Shown here piece by piece: positions 1 through 10,602 of a DNA stretch of 64,000 bases; positions within the stretch are counted from its first letter, which is position 1, and the number at the start of each line of letters is the position of its first letter. The position numbers and the translations under genes were made by a program. Location: assembly GCA_037179515.1 (NCBI GenBank), contig JAXCGZ010003842.1, positions 50,001-114,000 on the forward strand, given 5' to 3'. Source of the DNA: Halocaridina rubra. Its lineage: Eukaryota > Arthropoda > Malacostraca > Decapoda > Atyidae. Under the pieces are notes generated by a model that saw only the letters and a program-made list of their open reading frames with translations, ran no database searches and had not been told where the DNA came from.

Positions 1-135
1 GCTAGAGGGAGGCCTAGGTTTGGGTGGATGGATGGAGTAAGGAGAGCCCTGAATGATAGGAGGATGGATGTGAGGGAAGCAAGTGCGCGCGCTAGGAATA
101 GGAATGAGTGGCGAGCGATTATGACGCAGATGTGA
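1..135 (+). pseudogene. C-terminal end of a non-LTR retrotransposon reverse transcriptase ORF
   Basis: Frame 1 is open from the window edge to the TGA at 133-135 and reads RGRPRFGWMDGVRRALNDR followed by a MDVREASARARNRNEWR segment. This is the basic tail typical of LINE endonuclease/reverse-transcriptase polyproteins (RGRP..W.D.V......M....A.ARDRNEWR). The body of the element lies left of the window. The following roughly 280 bases are probably its 3' UTR. Whether the element is intact cannot be seen. Confidence 0.6.
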
Positions 136-411
136 TGGCCATCTGCTGTTACCACGGGGCGCATCTTACAGAGGTAGCCTTGTGGTAGGGGCAGTAGGGG
201 AGTTGGCAGTTGTGAAGCTACACAGGTTGTGGAAGAGCCGGGAGGATGGGCTGTGGCACTCCAGCAGTACAATCTGAACGGTCGCTAGCTCCCTCGTCAT
301 TGCCCATAGAGCAGAGTAATCCCCTTATTGTTTCCTTTTTGTGATGTCGGCTACCCTCAATTAAAGGGGGAAACAGCCAGGGTAGATAGAATAGATAGAC
401 AAAATGCTGGA

Positions 412-600
412 CTGATACAAACACCAAATTGAAAGCTTAAACCTTGTCAGATCTTCGAAATGAAATATGTTTTTAACTTCTCTACAAACACAAAGTAATA
501 ATATTCACTGGTCTGATACAAAAACCAGACTTACATATCGTCAAATCTTCGAAACGAAAAATGCTTTCAAGTTCTCTTCAAAAACACAAAGTAAACTTAA
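412..600. repeat. two-copy tandem duplication (about 90 bp)
   Basis: The phrase from 'ctgatacaaa' through 'atcttcgaaa' to 'aacacaaagtaa' occurs twice in succession with several substitutions. Confidence 0.6.
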
Positions 601-774
601 TCAGGGACTTCACCAAAGATGACCTTTCACCATGACCTTTTACCGTATTCTTTTTTTCAGATGCCAGTGACCATACCTTTACAAGGGCCAAATTATCTCT
701 ACTTCGTCACTCAACAAACCCAATTAGTTCGAAACTGTTGTGGTAACCTCAATATTGACTTCACTCAAAATGCA

Positions 775-1075
775 TGTCCCTAAGACAATTGTCCCTTAGG
801 ACGATTGCCCATTAAGGGGAACTGCCCCTAGGACAATTTTACGTAACGTATCGTAACCTGACCTAACCTAACCTACCCAGGTATAGAATAATCATTTGTT
901 CACACAATACTTTTTTCATTCATTATTGTTTAATTATGTGATATATTTCACTGTATTATTATCAAGGGGCACTTATAAGCTTTTGGATTACGAGTTAGGG
1001 CTATTGATCTGGGAACAATTGTCCATACTCTGGGGACAGTTGTCTTCAGAGTCAATCGTCCATAACCCTGCCAAA
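775..1075. mobile_element. phrase-repeat hairpin element H1
   Basis: The left arm is made of degenerate repeats of gacaattgtccctta, the right arm carries the inverted version (gggaacaattgtcc and so on), and CCTAACCTAACCTA lies between them. The architecture suggests a non-autonomous inverted-repeat transposon. No coding capacity. Confidence 0.5.
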
Positions 1076-1181
1076 GGAACTACTATAATTACCTAAAGCT
1101 GTTTTTGTCAATATAATCTCACTGACGATACACCTGCTGGCCAGGTGCTAATTGCTTCTTCTTAAGGGATCAGGAACTTTT

Positions 1182-1322
1182 CAGCGCCGATCTCTTGGCC
1201 TTAAGCTGTTTTAGCGTTCCCCTTTTGGCTCTAAACTAAGCTAAGCTAATCTAGCCAAAACAACTGAGTGCCAAAAGGGCAGCGCCAAAACAGCGTGGCG
1301 TTACAAGAGCGGCTCCAAACAG
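1182..1322. mobile_element. phrase-repeat hairpin element H2
   Basis: Left arm GCTGTTTTAGCGTTCCCC plus TTTTGGC pairs with right-arm GCCAAAAGGGCAGCGCC plus AAAACAGC. The loop is a ctaaactaagctaagc run. About 140 bp, resembling the other hairpins of this window. Confidence 0.5.
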
Positions 1323-1599
1323 TCCCATTCCGTTGTGAAGAACGTGACGGATAGAGTCATTTGCTATGACTATATGACAATGAATTTCAATTCATTTTGA
1401 TACTTCATGACAAAAATAAAAATAAAGACTGTCTTTGGTAGCTGCAGAATATACGTATTTCTTCATTTCATGGCAATTAAATTTAGCAGAAGCAATACAT
1501 TGATAAAGAGAAAGATGTTGGTACAGATACCAGGCTCTGGTATCAATAGGCTGAATAGATGATATTTAATCTCTGTAATTAGGAGAAGCTGTCTACGGT

Positions 1600-1757
<158 letters not shown>

Positions 1758-2060
1758 ATGCTTGTTTAAGTATCTATATTTTCACTCATTCATTCGCTTA
1801 TTTTCTTTTATTCATTTATTTATCTATTTATCTAATCATTTATTTATTCATTGGTTATACCTGCCAATCTATTTATTTATGAATATAGTCTGTGTACATT
1901 CTGATTTATTTAGCATAATTATTATTCGCATTCCATGTTAAGTTTCATATAAGCAACTGTTAAAAAAAGAATTGTGTTTTATTACCCACATATAGTACCA
2001 TGTCCTTCGCAATAAGGCACCGTCCTAGCCCTTAGTAAGACGTACAACCGAAGAGCTAAA

Positions 2061-2440
2061 GAAGAAGAAGAAGAAGAAGAAGAAGAAGAAGAAGAAAAAG
2101 AAGAAGAAGAAGAAGTAATAAGGCCTAAAAATTCAAATGGAAGGTAAAGGCAAGGGACAGAGACAGACAGCATAGAGTTCGACTAGGCCTATATGCTTAC
2201 TATAATGCCGGGACCTAAAGTCCCTCTCCAATCACATGGACCCAGTGATCTCCAAGCAATGGCTAAAAGTTTTTGTAGACTTGTAGGAAATTACCAACCC
2301 CCAATTAATTGCCTAATTATATCGGTAATCACATGTGATAGTGAGAGCTGATCCAATCCTTAGCCAAAATAGAAGAAGAAGAAGAAGAAGAAGAAGAAGA
2401 AGAAGAAGAAGAAGAAGAAGAAGAAGAAGAAGAAGAAGAA

Positions 2441-2487
<47 letters not shown>

Positions 2488-2490
2488 AGA
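2061..2490. repeat. two (GAA)n arrays flanking a SINE-E fragment
   Basis: GAA/AAG runs at about 2061-2116 and 2371-2490. Between them (2190-2365) is a fragment resembling the element at 14.94 kb (phrase cacatggacccagtgatctc). Predicted poly-Arg or poly-Leu frames here are artefacts of the triplet run. Confidence 0.9.
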
Positions 2491-2691
2491 CTGAGGTCGA
2501 ATTCTACAGTTGATCCTAGAAGGAAGGTTTCTAACAATTAGAAATAATTAAGAGATGATTTCACAACAAGCAGTTAGACCGTTAATTTTATAAAACGATC
2601 AGGGGATAAATAAAAAAAGAAAATAATTTCAAGTCTGTTGTCTTGGAAATCACCAGACCTCCATAAAGTTATACAACAGTTATTTCTAGTG

Positions 2692-2765
2692 ATTACCTAA
2701 TTGTGGTTACGGGAAAGAGCCAAATACTTGTAACTCACCATCTCCTGGTCGGTTAGTGTCTAATT
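2692..2765. repeat. short dispersed repeat J (GATTACCTAATTGTG...)
   Basis: Matches a 75-base word at 36694-36768 (same strand) and at 31016-31080 (inverted): gattacctaattgtgkttac followed by gggaaagagcc and a ctcctgrtcggt end. I believe the word is common in decapod sequences; that is memory, not a search. Confidence 0.6.
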
Positions 2766-3365
2766 TGCGTAGTGAAAATAGTAAAAAAAATATATATATA
2801 TTTTTGTCTCAATTGGAATGGGGGTGGACACATGTTGGAGCTGGGGAGATCAAGGTTGGAAGCCTTTGATAACGACCCCACAATAGCCTACTGAGAAAAA
2901 CCGACCCCCTGTAAAAATGGTAAAAGCTGCCGAAAAATTATAACATTGAAAAAGATTCAGAAAAAAGTTAAAAGAATTTATGAATTATCATAAATACATG
3001 AATAAATAAAGAAATTTATATATAAAAAAAGCGAATTTCCAACATTGTAAGTAATACATAATTTCCTGGAGGTAAAACTGAGCTATCGAAATTTGGGCAG
3101 GTCCGGTATTATCTGATTAATTAATATCCGGACTGAATACCGGACTCAACCGAATCTGGCCATCGGAAAACCAATGTTTCATCTTCCCTTCTTACAACCA
3201 AAACCGTTTATTCATGCGATTTCATATAAATACTTATTCCTATGCACTGGCATTAAGCCCCATTGTAAATAGGATGGCATAGTCAAAGCATATATTCACA
3301 AAACACCATTTCACCCCAATTTTAACAATTATTATTAAATTAAACCAATGACTTTGGAACTTACG
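2766..3365. other. intergenic stretch, AT-rich
   Basis: Contains fragments of SINE-A (about 2812-2885), poly-A runs and a small hairpin GTCCGGTATT/AATACCGGAC at about 3101-3145. No gene seen. Confidence 0.5.
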
Positions 3366-3575
3366 TGGTCACTGTGGCTCAAGCGGTAGCGTCCGCAACT
3401 TTGAAGCGTCAGGTCGAGGGTTCGCGCCCCGTCACGGTTTGAGGTTAGCAAGGGCATGCACTCAGGGTAACGATTATATCTGCCAAAGCAAGTCCTTTGC
3501 AAGAAGACAGCCGTCCTAGCCCTTGGTAGAAAAGGGAGTCCGTGACGTAAAACCGGAACAATGGCTCAGAAAATT
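3366..3575 (+). mobile_element. SINE-B, tRNA-derived
   Basis: The head reads like a tRNA: GTGGCTCAAGCGGTAG (A box) and GGTCGAGGGTTCGCGCCCC (B box), then a family body with agggcatgcactcagggtaa and tagaaaagggagtccgtgac. Other copies: 6795, 16203, 38558, 39188 and 49183 (plus); 19798, 49998, 56487, 57474 and 61560 (minus). Confidence 0.8.
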
Positions 3576-4341
3576 ACGGTTTTGGTGCTGCTCAGAGAAC
3601 GGAAATATCGAATTATAACTAAAAATCACAAAATGACGGCGAGCGGAGTTCCTCCAGGGAAAAAGGTAGAACTTTTTCCATTTATATGAATATATTTTAC
3701 CTATTAAAATGGTTTCAAAATTATGGAAACGTCAAGAAAACAATTGACTCACCACTAGGCAATGAAAATGTTGGTTTTGCTTTTTTTTTTTTTTTTTTAG
3801 GACGGGATAGGATAGGAGGGAAAAAAAGGGGAGGGAATTAAGGATATAAGGGAATTGGAGGGAAAAGCACGAAAATTAATATAAAGTAAGAGATAAAGAA
3901 GGAGAGGGGCAGACCCTCGTGCTAAGTTTTGATATGAAATTCAGATTCTGAATTTTTTTGATCTTCTGGTTTTGGTTCTTAACGGGGTTATGAAATCAAG
4001 GTTTTGTCAATACGATAAAGAACGAAAAGGCATTTGAATGTTAATTAGTCCAGATATAGTAAATATATCATTAAATATGCAAATAAATAAACAAATAAAT
4101 AATTATTTGCATAAAGTAATAAAGAATACTAAATATATATAATATATTTATGTTCTAAACGTTAACTGTATTATTTAATTTAGGGCATTAATAGTTTGGG
4201 AATATATTGATTAAAACCTTTATTTTTTCTTTGATTTCATTCCAATACTATCCAAAAAGTAGCTTTCAAAATTTAGATCTTATATAAGTCTTATATCTCA
4301 AGCACTCACTAATATTTGCCAGAGAAAATATATAAAAAGTA

Positions 4342-4397
<56 letters not shown>

Positions 4398-4729
4398 CAT
4401 TATTATTATTATTTCACATAATAAATAATAATTCATCAAACTACATAATTAAATTATTTTCAGTTTGAGGTGAAATCTATAAAAATAAAATTATCTATGA
4501 AATTAAATGATTAAATACTGCCTGTTTTTTCCCAATAAATAAACTATTTTGAGATAAAATTATAAATTTATTCAAAGTTTGATGTAAAATATATAAAATT
4601 ATTTAAATTTTGGAATAATAATTTCCAAATTTCCTTCTCACGACGACGAAGAAGAAGAAGAATCTGTCATCAAGAAGGGGGAGGAAAGAGATTATTTTTG
4701 TGTGTGACAGAGAAGCGAGATTTGAGGTG
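3576..4729. other. intergenic AT-rich DNA with poly-T and (ATT)n
   Basis: Holds a T run near 3781-3799 and an (ATT)n array at about 4338-4412. A short GC-richer stretch with gacgacgaagaagaag at 4646-4700 could be a 5' non-coding exon of the Rabenosyn gene, but nothing proves it. Confidence 0.5.
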
Positions 4730-5420
4730 ATAATTTTCGTTTGTATGGGATTTTTTTGTGGAGATTGTGAAAATTTGCAGCTTAAATATTGATTACGAGT
4801 TTAAAATGACTTGTTTTTAGGGTGTAAATAATGGCTACCCGTTGCTTAATTGGACATGCTTTTATTTAAGTTTTGTGGGTTTGCATTTTTATTCCTTTTA
4901 TGGGTAATTTGGGGACGGGAATTTTTTTCCTAAATATTTGTGTTCACGCTAACAGCTACGAAAATATCTCGTGAATTTAATATAATACAAGGTTAGGTTA
5001 AGTTAGTTTATCCCCACTTCTGAAACGAGCTGACAGTGGTAATTGTTGAATTTTTTTTCTTTTTACTATTGCATCCATCTCATCACAGACAATTTTCATT
5101 TTTTTGTTTTTGTTTGTGTGTGGATATTGTGGGAATTTGAAGCCAAAATATTAATTTCGAGCTTAGATTGACGTGTTTTTAGGGTGTAATTAATGTCCAC
5201 CCGTTTCTTAATGGGATATTTTACTTTTTTATTTTTTTTTAGGTTCATTTTTGCTTATATGGAACATTGGAAGACAGGAAAGCGAGATTTCGGTATATAT
5301 TTGTATTCACACCAACAACTATGAAAATTTCTTGTGAATTTGATATAATACAAGGTTAGGTTTTAAGTTTATCCCCATATTTAGTATTTTCTTTACTATT
5401 ACACCCGTCTCATCACAGAC
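4730..5420. repeat. diverged tandem duplication (about 360 bp, two copies)
   Basis: Copies at about 4730-5070 and 5095-5420 share tttttagggtgtaa, followed by tggctacccgttgcttaat or tgtccacccgtttcttaat, then tataatacaaggttaggtt. Each ends with a TTAGG-like word. Confidence 0.6.
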
Positions 5421-5804
5421 AGTTTTTTGCTTTCAAAGTAGGTCTCAGTATTGTAATATTTTTTGTTTTTTAAATAAATCTGACCGTAAAAATAATCGTA
5501 ACTTATACGGTTTTGGTTGTTGTTGTTTGACTAGATTAGGTCAGGTTAGGTAAAGTTAGGTTAGAAATAATTTCTGACAGTTTGGAGGTGAGATTAATTG
5601 AAAACACATAAAAAAAACTCTGGAAAAACACATACTGGACTCTCAATGGGAGGCGCATGAAATCGTAATTACATACTTAATGTTTTCTTTTTAGGTATTT
5701 TTTCTATTTTGTATGTGTATTTCTTTCGATTCGGGTGTGAAAGTAAATAATTACAAAATTTTTGACTGCCAAAGCAATTGCTTAGATTATGTTAGGTTAA
5801 GTAG

Positions 5805-6230
5805 TAGGTTGGCCTATGGCACAGCCGCCTGTTGCGATACTACAGCTGAAGGTCTATTGGACTTAAATAGTACTATCCAGGACAGTTTGATGTTAAGTCA
5901 TTCGTCAGTTATGGTTCTATTTCTGTGCCTACATCTACAGCAAATATTCTTTGATATTCGTTACACATCTCTTGTTATCACTAAACATCTGACCGGTCAC
6001 AACATTCTCCATCTCTTTCTATTTACTTTGTTTTCTTCGTGCCCAGGTCCGATAAGCATTATTATTTTCTATGAAAGCTACATTTAATTTAACTATATGC
6101 CTAACCCTCTTATTTGTTAGTTTAATTACATGTCTACTTATAAGTTACTATTAATGTTGAATAACCATTGTAAAAAATGGAAATAAATGTTTTTGTTTTG
6201 TTTGTTTGTTTGATAAGGGCAATTTTATTT
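5805..6230 (+). mobile_element. dispersed repeat family F, long copy
   Basis: Begins gtaggttggcctatggcaca, contains ctacagctgaaggtctatt, and ends with the gcccaggtccgat...cctggtgtcac tail. Other copies: 8222-8465, 15895-16025, 18980-19230, 42400-42540, 49450-49540, 59550-59700 and 63430-63690. It looks like a SINE without a clear Pol III box. The 124-residue open frame across it is not a gene. Confidence 0.6.
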
Positions 6231-6327
6231 TTTACTCGTCCTGGTGTCACAATCCTAAAAAAGAAAAATAAAAGAAGCATAATGGTAACTTTATATGGTA
6301 TTTTAAGTGTTCATTGGGTCTGAAACT

Positions 6328-6505
6328 AGGGGACCACAGTAGCGCAGTGGTTAGAGCGCTTGACTTTTTAAGTGATAAACCCATGTTTAAGCCCACCATT
6401 AGATTTTAGGAAGAACATCCAGCCTAGATTCCCCAGCTCCTACATGTCTGTGTCCATCCCCTTTCGATGAGGATTAATAGGGACGCATAAAAGCGGCGAA
6501 ACAAT
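6328..6505 (+). mobile_element. SINE-A, tRNA-derived
   Basis: Starts GGGGACCACAG then TAGCGCAGTGGTTAGAGCGC (A box) and has a B-box-like ATGTTTAAGCCC. The body reads aacatccagcc...ccccagctcc and ends in a ggattaatag...gacgcataaaa tail. This is the commonest repeat of the window, present on both strands in introns and between genes. Confidence 0.8.
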
Positions 6506-6794
6506 TATTGGGTCGTATACTGACCACAAAATTGTCTTCAAAATGGTGCATTTTTACCTTGCTAATATACTGTACTTGTATATCTTTGTTTTCTTTCACA
6601 TACTTGTATGTGTTTGTGTTTATTTTCACATGCATACTTGTATATGTTTATGTTTAATTTAATTATCCCAGTGTTGAAAAAATCTCTTGTTTGTATTTGC
6701 ATTTCATTCCAGAGTGTGAATGTAAACATTCACCAAGTTGTCTCATCCATGTAATTGTACATTTGCAAAATTTACTTTGTCTCATGCTGTTATT

Positions 6795-6990
6795 TGTGGC
6801 CACCATAGCTGAACAGTAACACTTGCAGCTTTTTTTGTCAGGTCGAAGGTTCGTAGACTGGCACCGTCTGAGATTAGATAGGGTATTCACTCAGGAGAAT
6901 AGTCACACTTCCCAATACCAAAGTCCTCTGCAGCAAGGCACCGATATGGCCCTTACTAGAATAGGGTGTCTGTGTTGCAAACCGATCGCG
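6795..6990 (+). mobile_element. SINE-B copy, diverged
   Basis: Contains ggtcgaaggttcg, ttcactcagg, and cctctgcagcaaggcacc, matching the SINE-B body. Confidence 0.6.
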
Positions 6991-7254
6991 TGCTCGTTTT
7001 TTTTCTCGCAGAGTTGCAGATATTTTAGTCTTCTCATGTTCGTAAACTGTCTTCATTCGTGATGTTCATCTATATTTGTAGAGTTGATATTGCATGGCAG
7101 CCAACCACAGTACAGCAAAATGTTTGCTCAGGGTTTGACGTTAGAACTATTTATTCCAGGAATTGGAATTTTTGACATGTGAAGAGGAGTAACCTCCCCA
7201 AACTCCATGTACAGTCAAGTAACCCTATAAATTTTTATGTTTGGTTAAGTTAGT

Positions 7255-7395
7255 GAGGATGGAGAGACAGGTTTGAGCTGGGGGATTAAGACTGGATGTC
7301 CTTCCGAACACCCTGCAGTACAGGTAGTCTAGAACGTGGGTTTGTCACTTCCCGAATTGAGCACTCTAACCACTGTGTTACCTCGGACCTCGATA
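7255..7395 (-). mobile_element. SINE-A copy
   Basis: Reverse-strand body with gacaggtttgagctggggga, ccttccgaacaccctgcagt and ending gcactctaaccactgtgtta. Confidence 0.7.
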
Positions 7396-7511
7396 ATAAA
7401 TATGCTATTTTAATCAGAGGATATAAACTAATTTGAATAATGATAAGCTAATTCCAGTCCTCTCTTTTCAGGTTTTTTTTTTGTATTTGCGCTGTTATCG
7501 TTTAAGGTGTT

Positions 7512-10500
7512 ATGAGCAATGTTGATAAAAATAGCAGTGCTGAAGGAGAGGTCTTGGAGGGATTCATATGTCCCTTCTGTCTCTTGGACCTCACCTCCAT
7601 CACCCAACTCCAGGCACACTTCGAGGAGCAGCATGCCTCGGAAGACAAGGCTGTGTTACAGTCACTCAAAGGTAGAAATATATGCAAATAAAACTTATAA
7701 AACAATTCAATATAAAGCAGAAAAGGCCTATAAATTAGAGACAAAGTAAAAAATGTACTGTATTATGACCAATTTAGAAATAGGTGTAAAATTAAATGGA
7801 AATATGCTATATTATGACAGAGCTACGGTTGTCTTCAGAAGATGGCTATTTTAGTCATTATATCTGTTGTAAAAGTGCACTATAAGAAGCAGAAAAGGCC
7901 AGTAAATATAACATAAGCTTAATAGGACATGTGCTATATTACGACTGAACCACTGTCTTCTTCAAAAGAGGACCATAGCTTGTTCAAAATATTGTACATC
8001 TTTTTACTTTGCATTGTAGCTATAGGCCTTTTCTGCTTTGTAGAAATAGATCTGTATATAAGCATTATATCTCTTAAAGTACATTTAATACAGTACAGTA
8101 CTTCAGTAATGTAAAGAGTTTCTGTACCAGTTAAAGCTGCATGATTAGGCAAAGATTATACCTTAACTGCAAATTTGTTATATTCATTACCAATAATGCT
8201 GAGTCTACCTATATATTGTGCAGTAGGTTGGCCCATGGCATCAGCCACCCGCTACAATACTACAGCTGAATTTCTTTTAGACTTACATATGACTATCCTG
8301 GACAGCTCGGTCTTGTCTTCCATTACTTACACCTCCTATTCTATGCACATATGACAGGTCACAACACTCCGCATCTCTGTTTCTCTTTCCTTTATGTTTT
8401 TTCGTGCCCAGGCCCGATGAGGGCAATTTCCTTTGCCCCTCTTGGTGTCACACTCATAAAAAAATTAAGATTATGCAACAGCAATAATCCCTCCAATAAA
8501 AGGGGTGAATGAGTCAAAACAAAAACTTGACTTTGTGGAAGGAAGATACAAAGGAGGGGATTCCCACTCCTCTTGCTTCACCTCCATTTATACAGCTATC
8601 ATGGCATGCAGTGGGGGAAATAGATTCTAAATGTAATTCAGATGTTGTAGTTTCCACTCCCAGGTAGGCTTTTCAGCCTCGCACTGGGATCAGTCTAACA
8701 TTTGATCCTTGAGAAAGACTACCATATTCATTCAAGATTGCTTTTAAAGCCCTAGTGAATACTAAAATATTGCTAACTACTACCAGGTTTTTTTTATTCA
8801 TAAATGGAGACATGTATTACTGCATATTTCTGAATCTGTTTTTGGTTTTTCAGGGTTCCTGAATAAGGCAAAGAAGAAGTTGCTAAACGAGGATGAGACG
8901 GACTTTTCGCCTGGACGAGGTCCTTCCACCGTGAGCTACGAAACTTCCGATTATGAACCAAATAATCCATGGAATTGGGATCCTCCTCCATTGGGTAATT
9001 ATATATGACATTATCTTTTTCATTTATATTTTTTTACTCTTCTTAGATCCAGCCTGCAGCAGGATATATGGAAGGGCATCCAGCCTTACGTCCCCAGCTC
9101 CAAATTGTCTGTGTTCACCCCATAAGGGGGATTATTAGTGGCGCATAAGGCAATAAAGAAAATGTCACTATTAGTTCCATTCAAATGGAGTGGACACAGA
9201 CACATTGGTGCTGGAAATGTAGGATGGGATACCCTCCCTAACACCCAGCAGTGGGCATAAACACAGCTTTATCACTTTCCAAGTTGAACACCTAATCATA
9301 TTAGATACTAATATGTAGTGATTATAACTGAAATGAATTGTGCAACATATACATATCTAAAAATCTTGCTGCTGTTTGTTATTATATATGTCCTTATCAA
9401 ACCCCTGTATGAGGGTGGATAGAGTTGGGTTAGAGCTGGGATATTAAGGTTGGATGTAGGCTCACACACTGGTTTGTCACTGAGTTGAGCGCTCTTACTA
9501 CTGCGCTACTGCCGTCTTTATCATTGCCTTTCTTAGGTATTATGGAATTTGTCTGAGAATGTTCTTGTAAAGTCTGGTCATTTAGATAATATAAAATGCT
9601 TGTTTGTGTTGGTAGGATTTATGTCTCCTCCGTGTTCCCCTTTGTGTTGTAAAAATGAGGGGACTGAGAATCCGCCTCTTTATATTTAACTCCCACAATG
9701 AGTGAAATTTTTTACTTTGACTCAGCCACCCCCCTTTATAAGGGAATTATGGCTTCTGTATATATATACTGCTGTATATAAATAAGATTTTTTTTAATTT
9801 AAATATAATCATGTGACAATGCTCTTAGGCCCGTCAAGGTCACACACATCTACATTCAAGAAAATCAGGAGTGCCAGACTGGATTGTTTTGTTGCTGAGA
9901 CAAATAAACTACTCATTAGACTCAACAAACTACTTACGGATCTACCCAACGACCCAGTTAAAAGAAAAGGTAAATTATATAGGATTTTCTGTTACAGAGA
10001 ATTAGTCCATTTGTCTGTCTGTTGTCTCATGAAATTCTGTTATTCATATGATAACCAAGGGTAGACGAAGAGAGAGAGATAATTATATGTATATTTAAGT
10101 TAAGCATAATTGATGGCATTAATATTTTTGATTGTATGTCAAAATAAAATAGAAAAATATAGTGAGATAGGTAAGTTGTGGCAGTTCTTTATTCTGAAAG
10201 AGCTAAGAGGTGTGATTGGGGTGAATTGACTTCTGGTGAATAGGCGTGTGCTTTGACTCTGCCACCACCTTAGCTGTTTTATGTGTCACTGATTATTCCC
10301 TCTTATAGGGGGGGTTCTTAGATATACTTCTCTTATTATGCTTTTTACCTGATTTGCTTTCTCTCCTTCACAGTCCATGAGAAGAGCATTGTCATGTGGG
10401 CGGACGATAAAGACGTGCCGTTGTGTCCGTTTTGTGCTAGGTCATTCAACATAGCTCGCCGTCGCCATCACTGTCGCTTGTGTGGAGGCATCATGTGTGA

Positions 10501-10551
10501 TGAGTGCTCAGAGTTTTTAACTTTTGACTATGCAAGTAAGATCATTATTGC

Positions 10552-10602
<51 letters not shown>

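Noticed and set aside
835..880. A chromosome end, suggested by CCTAACCTAACC
   Set aside because: Only two or three degenerate units, repeated at many interior sites inside inverted-repeat elements.
2313..2541. Poly-Arg / poly-Leu open frames
   Set aside because: Produced by the (GAA)n array.
5713..6087. 124-residue open frame
   Set aside because: It lies across a dispersed repeat (family F) with copies elsewhere that are not open.
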